Source: Tethya wilhelma (taxonomy: Eukaryota > Porifera > Demospongiae > Tethyida > Tethyidae). Taken from it: a stretch of DNA of 64,000 nucleotides. The notes under the pieces were generated by a model. It saw only the letters and a program-made list of their open reading frames with translations. It did no database searches and was not told the origin of the DNA. Position numbers and translations under genes: made by a program. Location of the stretch: NCBI GenBank assembly GCA_964030475.1, contig CAXIPT010000001.1, positions 14,146,662 to 14,210,661 on the forward strand, read 5' to 3'. This document shows positions 1-11,161 of the stretch, in pieces. Every line of letters starts with the position of its first letter. Position 1 is the stretch's first letter.

Positions 1-688
1 AGATGCGGTGAAACTTTCAGGAAAGTACACCTCATAGTACTTTTTCTTCATATTTCCGGGCCTGTTTCAGTTTGTATCCATTCATCTCGGAAATAGCTGT
101 AGATTGAATTTAAGCACTTAGTCTTGACTCCACATTAACAACTAATATTACTTATTGGAAATTATGCATTTCCTGCTTTATGATTAATACCCGCATGTCA
201 TTACCTTCCAAGTTGTTGGCATTTGTTTCCCATGATAATCCAGAATTGTGGTTCTATTCTGAGGATAATTGCTTGTTCTTGTAATAACCTAAACTGAGTC
301 CCAAGAAGCATTATATTTGAGGGGCGGATTATTTTTTGCTGCATCATGGTGAATCCATGTCATGCAGTAATTTAGTCACGGCCTGGGAACTTTAGTTGCA
401 CTAAACCATGAATACACAAATGCTGCAATTGACCACAAGGGATTGTATATGATTGTATAATTATGGTTACAGAATCAAATAATATAGAGCTGTAGTTCAA
501 TGCACTTCAGCTAATTGCTATAGCTGTGCAGGCTAGGCCCATGCTTGCAGAATGTCTCTGCTCTATTCATGATCAATTACATTACAATATTCATGTGCTT
601 TCAGCAAGCAGCTGTCAATTTTGAATTTCAGGGCAGAGCAAGTTTGAAATGAATTCTCAGCCTTTTTCCCTTCTTCTCTTTGTTTTAG

Positions 689-2121
689 CATTACCTAACT
701 TGGGAGAATCACAACACAAGTGGTGGTAAGCCTTTAAATGTCTTAAATTGCTAGCATTGATTGGGGGTATAGCCTATCACTCCATTCTACAGGTACCATA
801 ATTATGAAGCCCACACTCAAGAGCTTCTCTCTTTTAAAGAGAAGGTATCGGTGTTAATCATATTCAAGTGTCACCCTCCTTATGGAAGTTACCCTCATTT
901 TTTTAGATCAGTGTTCACTAAACACACAATCATGGTTAATCTTGTAGGTAATACTGCAGTCCTCAGCAGAAAATGTGACCTGGATTAGTTCATCTTGTAC
1001 CAGTTCAGTTATTTCTGATAGGTAAAGGAGTCTCAATTGAATGCAGTTTATACAGTGGGCACTGGCTCTAAATTCTCATGTTCTTCCTTTTTTCAGTCCC
1101 CCCACAGCTGAACTGACATGTTTTCGACCTGGCTTACATCTGGTCAACATAGAAGACACTGACTCTTCAAATACTGCACAGGTAAAGGGAAAAAAAAGAT
1201 AAACAAGGGACTGAGGGGGTGGGCACATTTCAGACACCATGGAAATTGTATGCACACCACTCTTGATTTCCAGAGTTCTGTTTACATTCCCCTTGAAAAC
1301 TCTCCCTACTGTTATCTCTGGAAAGGCCAGTTCCTTGAACAGCAGAGCAACTTGAGCAAGTAAACACAGTAGCTACTGACATGTTTCCTTTAATCTACTT
1401 GTGGTCTTGTTTCTCTGTAACTTATGAATGATCAATTGATCCAATGTGCTGGAACTGAAGTGTTCAGGTTAGCACTGTGGGCTGCTGGGGACTCACATGT
1501 GGTGAATGTATCCTATTGCTCAACTCCACTAGGTACTGCTACAAGCTTGGGTTGGAACCACAATGGAAGAAAGTGTTCATGAAACTGTAAGATTATGGTG
1601 GCATGTTTATCCCAAAATAATTCCCAACTTGTGTCCTTCTTTGACACATCAGGAGCTCTTGAGAGCCATAGGCCCGAGCACATCAATATGAACTGTACCT
1701 AGCACATAATATTGGTGGGGATAAAATTTGGTATTTGTCAAAAATTTCACAATTGGTGGATTTTATTTTGGCGATAGTGCACACAGCAATACACGTATTC
1801 CGTATTTGCTATGCAAAATGACTGTTTCGTGGATTTAATATTGGTAGTCCTTACCAAAGCCACCAATCAACTAGTATTAAAATCTGCCAAATTTTTGTAA
1901 TTATCATTAATCTTACATGAATAGTACCACAGGATTATGTGCATATTTCATCACTTCTTATTAGGACAATGAATTAACCATCTTGTTTCATTCTCTTGGA
2001 GAGAGGCCGGTGGTGTCCTTCCATCATCACACACAGGGAAGCATAACCTTTCTTGGTTACAACTCATCTTGCAAGTACATAGTGCAACTTGATTTATGAA
2101 TAAAATATTGCATATTTACCC

Positions 2122-2172
<51 letters not shown>

Positions 2173-5100
2173 TTGTTGGGAGTTTGAAATTGAAACAATG
2201 CAAAATGAAATTATAGTGGTTATCACAGGAGGAAGCACAGCTGTTATGGACTGTGGAATCAGGTACACTTATGTAATGAAACCAGAAAAGATACAACAGT
2301 GGAGTGCCTTGCCGGGATTCGAACCCTAAGTTTTTTGAATTCTAGTCGAATGCTCTTACCACTCAGCTACTAAAACGATAGCTTCAGAGAATAGTAGTAT
2401 ATACATTGTTATTTATAGACATTGTTCGACTTTAAACCAGATCTCAAGGCCTACAAAACACTAGTTGCAAACAGCGCACCACTGTTTAATGTAGTAACAG
2501 TCTATTATTTATAATTTAGTATCATTCAATTGTGTAATTCTATAGGTCTACTAAGCTCCTCTACTACAACAACCGGCTCACCAACCTAGCACTCTCAATT
2601 GATCATCTTTCACAAGTACATACATAGGACTGTGTTTGTAATATCAATCTAGTATTTTAGACTCAGCACACTTTGCCATTGTAGAGTTTTGTGTTCAATT
2701 CATCAGAAGTGCCTCCAAAAGTGTTCAAGGTAAAGAAATGCTCAATTCAGTACTATATCTGCTATGTTCACTCAATGCTATCATTCATTCAGGATCAACA
2801 CTCATATGGGACACAAATCCTGTTGTATGGGTATGTTATGTAACTCTAACGAAAATGGTGAATGGTCAGATGTTCTGATACCTATATCTGCTCATTTTGC
2901 AGTGGAATAAATTTCATGATAACTGATAATTTTGAAATTATAAAGAGTTTTCAGGTTTGTGATAGCAAATACGGTATCATGATAAAAAAACAATAGCATA
3001 TTTTTACTTCATTTAGATTGATGGCATATCAGCCATTGCAATTCAGGAAGTGGCTTTCACCTTGTCTACAGTGTGTGTGATTGCCAATGGGGAGTTCTAT
3101 GTTCTGGCTATTGGAGGGACTTCTGCAACCCAACAAACAGGTTACTGTGTGCATATGCAATAGGATACCCTTGATTTGGCAAGGCTGCATGTAATTGAGT
3201 GCAGGATTGATTACTAAACCAATTCTTGGCTATTGCTCACTGTCAATGTTTATGTCTACTCAAGTTACAATGTGTACTGTAACAGTTACTCTGTCTGTAC
3301 CAAGGTCTTCCATCGCGAGTGATTGAGCATGTGTCTGCAAGAGGATACTCTGAACTTGAAGGATATGACTCCGCACAAGATCTAGTTGCAGTATGGACAC
3401 AAGAAGAGGTATGATAATGATAATTACAAAATTATACATGTACTAGGCAACTTTTTAAAGCAGCTTGGTTGGTAGCAAAGCCTAGTACTGTACAGTGTAT
3501 AGTATTGTCAATGACGTATTCTCTTGTCTAAGTACAGAATGAATCAATGTTTATCTCAACTGATGGAGGGTTCCAGTTTGAAGAGGTTCCTTTACAATCC
3601 TTGGTATGTTGACTCTACTCTCCATTGCATCTGTTTAGAGACACTCATGGAGCTATGCTGATGTGTGTTGACTGTTGACTGTAGGGATCCATACATTCAG
3701 CACTGTTGCATCCTGTAAACAAGGAAGTAGTTGTGTTAGTGGTCTCACAGGAACCAGTGCAGGTAGATATGCTGTGTGGTAAAGTTTGGTCCATTCTGAT
3801 GATATGAATGTGATATAAATGTTTTAATTGGCTATAGGCACAATTTCTAAGCTACACTATTGACAAACAAAATTGGAACTCTGATGGTCTAAACTTTACA
3901 ACCAATGGTATGGTAGTAGTGTAATGTTGATCACAGTACTAGTCTATAGGTATGTCATGGCCTGTTGTGTTGTGTAAATATCATTATCCCACTATAGGAG
4001 GCAATCTAACTGCCACATTTTTTCCTGATGTGTTTGGTGAGTTGCTTGTGTGGGAGAACCAAACTCTGTACTATAGCCCTAACAAAGGTATGTGTACTAC
4101 ATAGTTAGAAATGTTTAAACCGTGAAATTAACACTCCTCCTAAATTTCTTGCTATGTGGTATACTATTTCACTTTATCTCCTATAATAATATTTTTATTA
4201 GTCATACGCTATATGTCCTCATCCATTGAATCATTGAGGCATTAAAATTTCATTCCACCATCGATTCCACAGGACTCACTGTTCGTTCTCTGACTGTGTA
4301 CACTACTGATGGTACTTCCCTAGTGCCCTATGACTTCCAAACAGAAAGGGACATTAAACTTGTATCAGTTGGTAAGATTTTAGCTCATAAAACTATAAAT
4401 GTTATATTATTCAGTGTTTGATGTGATATTGTCTTGCACTACGTAGGGCCAGACGGTCAATTTACTGTACTGACTTATGACAATCGGCTATTCTATGGAG
4501 CCTCTGGAGTTGGATATGCTGTGGAGGTAAACATACCATCCTTGTACCAATACAGGATTGATATGTAGTTTCACTGACTTGCTGAGACTCTATAATGACC
4601 AAAGGCACATCATAGTATTGTATTGCATGTGAGCTGGTGGGAAAAGTTTAGTTCATTTTAATGCAAGGTGCCTCATTTGATAACCGTTTATCATTACTAA
4701 TTGTAATGGACTGTATCTATTCCAATACAGATACAGTCTGGACTGCAAGCTATGTCTGATGCAGTGCTCTCATTCAGCATTCTTGGAGAACTCAAACTTG
4801 TCCTCCTTCAAAAGTATCCATGTATTTCTGTAGTCTGTACTTACAGAACATTGTATGTTAATCTTGTTACATTTCTCTCTTTTAGTGACAGTGTAAGCCT
4901 TCGTAAGGTCCCAACATACTCTCTTGTGCTCTCATCTCTCTACCCACCTCCAGCTTGCCCGGTGAGGCATCTTATCAGTCATAATAGTACATAATATTTA
5001 TGTTACCAATTTCTTCCAAGTATTTGCGATGGAGTCACAATGTCAACCGACCATTGTACTACTTGGACATCAGGGAGACCTTGATGGTATGTGGCACTAT

Positions 5101-5673
5101 AGCTACTGGTGTGTTGTTGTTTTTTAATTGCACCTTCACGGTTGTGGCTAATGAGGGCCTGTAAATAGCCTATAGGGCTCACCTCCTCATTTTTTGAGGT
5201 AGAGCTCAAAAGGGAAAATAGACAAGATCCAAGATTTATGTGAATTGCTTTCAAGTTTCATTGTTACAAGATCTTGCATAATTATGACTTAGAGGAGCTT
5301 CTTGCTCAATAGTGTGGTTCACACGACAGCATTTACTCTCTCTTTCTCTCTTTATTAACAGCTATGGGTGTCTGTGACCCCAAGACAGTGGGAGCCTAAT
5401 GACCTCTCGGTATGTGTTGTCTATTATTTTTATGATTGTTATTGTAGTTTGTGTGAACGTGTTGTGTTTCACAGTTTATTGTCTCAGACCCAAGTGTGAT
5501 TAGCTACCGGATTGAAAACCACCTCCTACAGACGGCAGTGGCAGGATCTGTAGAGAGAAATATGGTATGGTTGTGTGTATTTTCCGTTGTCTAGCAACCA
5601 AAGTTTATTAGGCTAATTGCCCATTACGGAGGTGACAATAGAGTAGGTCACAGGGGGTCAGTGGCAACTATAA

Positions 5674-5749
<76 letters not shown>

Positions 5750-5750
5750 N

Positions 5751-5801
<51 letters not shown>

Positions 5802-6970
5802 GAGGTGCAACTCATCATAATGCCTAATAACCATTCAATACACGTGTGCTGTTAGCTCAGCTAATGAGGTACAACTGTCATAATTTTGCCTCCTCTGGTG
5901 TGTGTTGTACTTCTTTCACATCATTAGACTGTGCACATTCAACCACATCAACCAGCAATAACAACAAACAGATCAGTAGAATTGTAAGTGAACAATATAA
6001 TTAAGTGAAGGCCTTGATTCTCTAAGCAAGTTTTTTATAAGTGGATACAATCAGTTTCCTGAATAATGCTTGATTTTTGTGTATAGACTACAGTTAGCTG
6101 TTAGGCTACTATTATTCTACATACAAGTATACACAGTAATGTGCATTTTGATCATTGTATGTGCATCCACCACAGGAGTGCTGTCAAGTTGATGGTCACA
6201 AACAACAATCTGGCCTGTCAGGGCACAAATCAAGTGGTAAGATACAAATCACTTGCTGGCTATACAGATGAGCTTAATTTACCAAAATTTTAGCTTCCAT
6301 TTTGTGTTTACACAGGTCACTCAATTGCATATAAAATGTCCACCATCTAGAGGAATACAAATTAGGAAGTAAGCATAGCGAACTATAGTTATAGCCTCAA
6401 GCATACTCAGGCCACTCCAAAAATTGAAAAGAGGGAATGGTCTGTCAGTGTGTATGAGCTAGGCTACTCTATAGGGAAATTAATCTAATGAGTTATTCTT
6501 GATGTAGTATTAACTGTATTTTTTTTTGCAGACCAAATGGCCATTCAAATCGATGTCCCAAATTTGAAGACCTGACATATAAAATTTCAAAGTAATTAAT
6601 GCATGTCCAACTCCACGATCACTCTCTGTACAGACATTAGCAGTCATAAATATTCACTTATGCTCTAGAAACTACTATGATCCTGAGCTGAGAGGACGCA
6701 GAGGTGTAGGCGGCAACGTAGACAAGGTAAATCACCGTGATGTAGCCTACTACAAACCCTCCAATAATTTATCTCTGACAAAAGTAGGAAGGTCTGTAGC
6801 CGCCTAGTTGTGTTGTTCTGTTTGTATGTTGTTATGTCTATGATGGTCGTACTATGTCGTCTTGTGTGTGACTACAGGAAGTACACTACAACTATTCTCT
6901 GTACAGGTGTCCAATAAGAGTAGCCTATACACAAACATTTCGGCCGATCCTTGAGCTGTGAGTTAAAGGT

Positions 6971-7019
<49 letters not shown>

Positions 7020-8103
7020 ATCACACACAAATCAGTTATGATGGCAGCAATTTCATAGCAGAAGTGGATGCTGATTATGTGATATGGGAGCTACATGGAC
7101 GTTATGACTTCAAGTACACTGCAAATGCTGAAACTGTAAGACTATCACTGAATACATTCAACACAAACAATGTACATTGTTCAACCATGCATTCTTATCC
7201 TTAATGTAATTGCTGAAAAGGCTGGCTGTACATCTGCTCCACAAACATGGTCTGAAATGACCCAAAATGGAACACATCCTTCAAATGCCTGGACACCACA
7301 GGTACACAGTCAAAGATGTTTTAACCAGTCTCAAAACTCACCTCAGTTCTCCTTAAATCATTGTTCTCAAGTTACTATTGTCTTTTTCTTGTGTGCAGAT
7401 GTACAGACACTGCTTTCAAAATGGTGGCGATGAATTGAATGGTAGGGTACAATACCAGATCTTGAACAGTAGTGGTGTGTCTTCCCTCTCTTGGTACGGC
7501 CACAATGGAATCTACATCTTCACTGCTAGGGTTGTAGCAGCAGACTACAGGTTTGTACTACAGTAGGACCTCAGATAGTGGACCCTCGAGATATTGACAC
7601 TGTATTATAAGCCTCTCAACAAAGGACAATTCTCATCTGGTTCCCCAAAATTAAAATTCTAATTCCCTATTGTAGCAATACAAACAGAACCTCTGAGAAG
7701 AGGACAACCTCTCTACAAAGGACAAATAACTTATAAGCTGAATTTATATTGTCCCCAAAGTGTCCCTTTGTTCGGAGGTTTTACATAACTTTACATGCAT
7801 TGACATTAATTTTGGTTGCAGCATAGATAATATATAGACTACGTGACGTAGTCCATATATTATCTATGGTTGCAGTACGTCTCATGGGTAAAAATTTTTA
7901 ATATCCCCCCACACATTTATATACACTCCAATAGCTTTTGTGATTTAACTACCACCTTTTCTGTGGAGGTGTATGGAGCCATTAGGAACTCCTATGTTGG
8001 CTACATCTTCCTGGTGTTGACGTGTCTGAGTGGAGTAGCTGTGCTAGTGATCACCTATTTCTGCTACAGGTACAAGACAGGAAGACATGAGAAGAAGGAA
8101 TAA
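689..8103 (+). CDS. CatSper auxiliary subunit, delta/epsilon type (5' end outside window)
   Basis: This is an accessory subunit of the sperm flagellar calcium channel CatSper: a large ectodomain with beta-propeller plus one C-terminal membrane helix. I joined 32 exons with consistent phase (689-725, 793-844, 1097-1181, 1274-1359, 1533-1586, 2546-2615 and so on to 6878-6957, 7036-7135, 7221-7301, 7399-7550, 7935-8103), giving 820 residues. Visible family marks are CPYLRW before a YYLDIRE segment, a CPPSRGI motif, an NYYDPELRG stretch, a YRCPIRVAYTQ block, EILNSSG-like text near the C-terminus and the ADYSFCDL..FSVEVYG block just before the membrane helix, followed by a short basic tail. Delta and epsilon share this C-terminal layout, so I do not choose between them. 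Human relatives are roughly 800-950 residues, so only the N-terminal end is probably missing. A polyadenylation-like AATAAA lies about 135 bp after the stop. Confidence 0.85.
2123..2171. repeat. (TG)n microsatellite in CatSper intron
   Basis: Uninterrupted TG dinucleotide run inside the long intron 1587-2545. Short open frames here are repeat translations (TH or VC strings) and not genes. Confidence 0.95.
2301..2376 (-). repeat. tRNA-Ser-derived SINE or tRNA pseudogene
   Basis: On the minus strand the sequence shows an A-box-like TAGCTGAGTGGTAAGAGC, an anticodon-loop-like CTAGAAT (anticodon AGA, serine) and a perfect B box GGTTCGAATCC followed by CCGGCA. The 5' acceptor half is not clearly complementary to the 3' part, and the copy lies in an intron. 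A 26-bp core is repeated exactly at 62583-62610, so this is a dispersed tRNA-derived repeat rather than a functional tRNA gene. Confidence 0.7.
5678..5788. repeat. (TG)n microsatellite with assembly gap base
   Basis: About 110 bp of TG repeat in the intron between CatSper exons 5475-5564 and 5928-5983. One undetermined base (N) at 5750 marks uncertain repeat length. A short GA tract follows. Confidence 0.95.
6971..7019. repeat. (CA)n microsatellite before a splice acceptor
   Basis: CA run that ends about 15 bp upstream of the acceptor of CatSper exon 7036-7135. It occupies the place of the usual pyrimidine tract. Confidence 0.9.
7813..7875. mobile_element. Tiny palindromic foldback element with 9-bp target duplication
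   Basis: A near-perfect palindrome (arms CATAGATAATATAT(A/G)GACTACGT) of about 45 bp is flanked by identical TGGTTGCAG at 7813-7821 and 7867-7875. It sits in the last CatSper intron. The 9-bp direct repeats suggest insertion of a non-autonomous foldback element. Confidence 0.7.
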
Positions 8104-8394
8104 CTCATTACTAGCTAGTGACACCATATCATATATAGTACAACCCCAACCCAGCAACTCATGCAATGCACTTCAGTTATTACAGGCAATGCATACAAAT
8201 GTCATAATAATTATTATAGTAGAATAATTTATAAAGCAAAAATAAATTTGTGTAGGCCGGCCCCTTTAAATTCCCACCGTATTATATATATACCATGGCC
8301 ACGTGCCTGCCACCCGCCGGCCCGCCCACTGAGCTTGAGCATGAGCTTGAGAAGTCTAAACTTGATCATGAGGTGCACAGTTATGAGGTGACAA

Positions 8395-9477
8395 ATGCCA
8401 TGGTATCAGCTCATGGCTAATGCAGTTGTAAGGAAGAGACTGAAATTCTCCAAAGTTCTGGCAATGGTGTTGGCGTCAATTTGTTTACTGGTACCTTTTC
8501 TAGCCATATTCCTATCACATCAATCCTTCAGTGTACAAGTTGTAAGACCTCTTCGACGGCTATCTCCATCATCAGCAGAGGAACGCCCTATGGACCTTCC
8601 CAGAGTGGCAAAGCCAGATCAAGCGCTACCCGTGCCAGGTTGGTCCACAAAACTGACTGCCAACACAATCACATTAGCGCCAGAGGAGGTTTTTCTGGTT
8701 GCCATTCTCTTTTCAAATTCTCTAAACCAACGAGACACCATCAGAAGCACTTGGATGAGATTATACTCCAAAGTGAACGATGGCACACTTGTCAAATTTG
8801 CAGTAGGCACCCAAACCCTGTCTTCCAAAGAGCTCAAAGACATTAAACAAGAGCAAAGCAAGCACAATGATCTCCTCCTACTCCAAGATGTACCTGCTCA
8901 AGCAGGGAACAATGTTAAGCTAGTTAGCGCATTCAAATGGTTGGATAAAAGTCTGGTCTATTCCTATGCACTGCTCAGTAATGACTACTGTTTTGTACGT
9001 CTCAACAGACTAGCGCAAGAGCTAAGAACTAGAACAAATAAGATGGGCCTCTACTGGGGCTATTTTGTAGGCAATGCAGTACCACAAAAGTCTGGGCCGT
9101 GGGTTGAAACTAGATGGTTTCTCTGTGATCGGTACCTACCCTATGCCCTCTCAGGAGGATACATTCTGTCATCTGATGTCATCCACAGTGTGATGCTCAA
9201 CTCGGATTTAATCCAGCTCTATAACAATGAGGATGTAACAGTGGGTGTGTGGACAAATGCATTCAATATAGAGAGGAGACATGATGATCGCTTTGATTTG
9301 GAAGCTAGGTCTAGAGGTTGTAAGAATGACTTTCAGATTGTTTGCACTCAATCGGCAGAAAACTTGAGAGACAAGTACAACAGATTGGAGAAGGGTTTAC
9401 CTCTTTGTGAAAAGGAGGAAATAATACGACAATATAGTTACAATTGGACGGCAAAACCTTCAAAGTGCTGTAGTTGA
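8395..9477 (+). CDS. B3GALT6: Beta-1,3-galactosyltransferase 6-like (GT31), single exon
   Basis: In animals this type II Golgi enzyme adds the third sugar (second galactose) of the glycosaminoglycan linker. The 360-residue protein has a short cytoplasmic end, a membrane anchor at about residues 17-39 and a GT31 domain from about residue 100 to the end. Family features are an IRSTW motif, KFAVGTQ, the HNDLLLL stretch, LYWGYF, LCDRYLPYALSGGYILS, the NEDVTVG block and the C-terminal NWTAKPSKCC. Human B3GALT6 is also intronless. The expected DDD metal-binding triad is replaced by Asn196-Asp197-Tyr198, so normal activity is uncertain. Met7 (8413) is an alternative start. The gene begins 292 bp after the CatSper stop on the same strand. 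Confidence 0.88.
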   Translation: MPWYQLMANAVVRKRLKFSKVLAMVLASICLLVPFLAIFLSHQSFSVQVVRPLRRLSPSSAEERPMDLPRVAKPDQALPVPGWSTKLTANTITLAPEEVFLVAILFSNSLNQRDTIRSTWMRLYSKVNDGTLVKFAVGTQTLSSKELKDIKQEQSKHNDLLLLQDVPAQAGNNVKLVSAFKWLDKSLVYSYALLSNDYCFVRLNRLAQELRTRTNKMGLYWGYFVGNAVPQKSGPWVETRWFLCDRYLPYALSGGYILSSDVIHSVMLNSDLIQLYNNEDVTVGVWTNAFNIERRHDDRFDLEARSRGCKNDFQIVCTQSAENLRDKYNRLEKGLPLCEKEEIIRQYSYNWTAKPSKCCS

Positions 9478-9898
9478 TGATAATGTGAAGCTAAAAAGGT
9501 TGGACGTAAAGCTTAGGCAGAAGTTTCTGAATAAGCATTAGGGCATTATGTTCATTCTGTATGCATGTTCGGTATATAGACATGCAAGTTGGCATACCAT
9601 GGTCGACAATAATATTGTCATACCACTTATTTTGTGTGGATCAAGTTTTTCTTCACTTTTATTTATAATTTTTTCCCTCATTTAATTGTTGATCATAACA
9701 TAAATGTATCTCACATACGATTGTTGGGAAACCATAATGCATATTTTGGTGCTCTGCAACACTATTACAAGAAACAATGATGCTCGAGTACTATAGTCTT
9801 GACTCTTGAGGGTTATATAATAATATTATACTATAGAATGGAGTATAATAACACAACACACACAGAAACCATTGCTGTTGTACACCTATGTAATTCTT
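9478..9898. other. Short convergent spacer
   Basis: 421 bp between the stop codons of the B3GALT6-like gene (+) and MUS81 (-). It is AT-rich and presumably holds both 3' UTRs. I see no further gene. Confidence 0.7.
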
Positions 9899-11116
9899 TC
9901 AACTTGGTCCCCAGTATAACGAACACACCAGAGAACTTAGTTGAGGCCCAATTCTCCTGCAATGATTAAAAACAGATCTGAGTTTACAATAATAAAAGGG
10001 GAAAAAGCAGAAAGTCAAAAGTTTCACTATTATTGAAGGAGAACGTAGAATACTCTGCATAGATATCCAAAACAAATAAAAGGATACCTTTTGCTTGGTC
10101 CAGCTCTTACTTCATACAATAGTTTCTTCCTCTCATTGCTGTCTGAGCAACTGTGATAAGCATTCCTCAAACTATGAATAATTGGGAACATAGGTTAGTA
10201 CTGAGGCATGTGTGTTATAGGATGGGTCTCTGCATGTGCTGGCCCTCCAGGGCCAATACAGCACTGGGCCCAGCCTATAACAATAGGTGAACTGTATAAA
10301 CAGTATTTTTTCAAATAGAATACAATACTTGTAAGGCTTTTGTATGTGAGAATACAGGTAACATGTTACAACTCTCATGTTAAAACATTCTGTGGTCCAG
10401 CCCTCTAAAGACAATAGAACATTGTTTTGCTCACACATACATGAACTTTGTACACTTAGTTTGTCATTGCCTAGCAACAGTTGTTTTCACAACCTGCATG
10501 GTTATTATTATACTGGCCACAGAGTATAGCAAACAGCAAAAGATAGCAAGTCAGTAGCAATAATCAAAGACAATACGCATTCCATTCAACCATAATTATG
10601 AAAGTTGATTGGGTCAAATTACTGTAGCACAACTTTTATATAAGATTTTGACACAAAGCATCAATTACTCAAGTGTAAGTATAATATACTATATCCGTTA
10701 TATAGTAACCAATACAACATACGTACTGTGAGACTGTGGGGTATTTCTCAAGCACAGCTGCTGCCTTGTCGACAGAAAACCCTGGGAGTTGTACCAGATG
10801 TCGACCAAACATCTCGTAAACTGACAATGCCTACAATTCAATGAAAACAATTTGTTATTTTTATTGGAGCTAATTACTACACTTCATTGCTAGGCATCCC
10901 ACACCCTATTAAAAAAATCAATAACAATAGTGCATGCATGTAGTAGAATGAGTATTCAATGGTATTATCACACCTTAGTCTTGACAGAGGCTTCATTGAA
11001 TTGGAGGAAGGGCATGGAGTGTACGATATTAGAGTTTGGCTTGATGTTGAGCTTGTTTAGCTTGGTTATGGTGTCACGGGAATGGGCCTTGATGGTTTTG
11101 CCCTGAATGGAAAGGA

Positions 11117-11161
<45 letters not shown>

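Noticed and set aside
1..688. Upstream CatSper exons in the first 688 bp
   Set aside because: Some AG and GT sites exist, but no segment gave a convincing coding exon, so the 5' end is left open.
2301..2376. Functional tRNA-Ser gene
   Set aside because: The acceptor stem does not close and no serine-type long variable arm can be folded; the core is repeated elsewhere as a truncated copy.
1587..2545. An extra CatSper exon near 2039-2079
   Set aside because: It has an acceptor and donor, but in the needed phase it hits a stop. The exons at 1533-1586 and 2546-2615 join directly.
5661..5855. Open frames made of VCVCV, HTHTH, SLSLS or EREER strings here and over other microsatellites
   Set aside because: Pure translations of dinucleotide repeats; no flanking coding signal.
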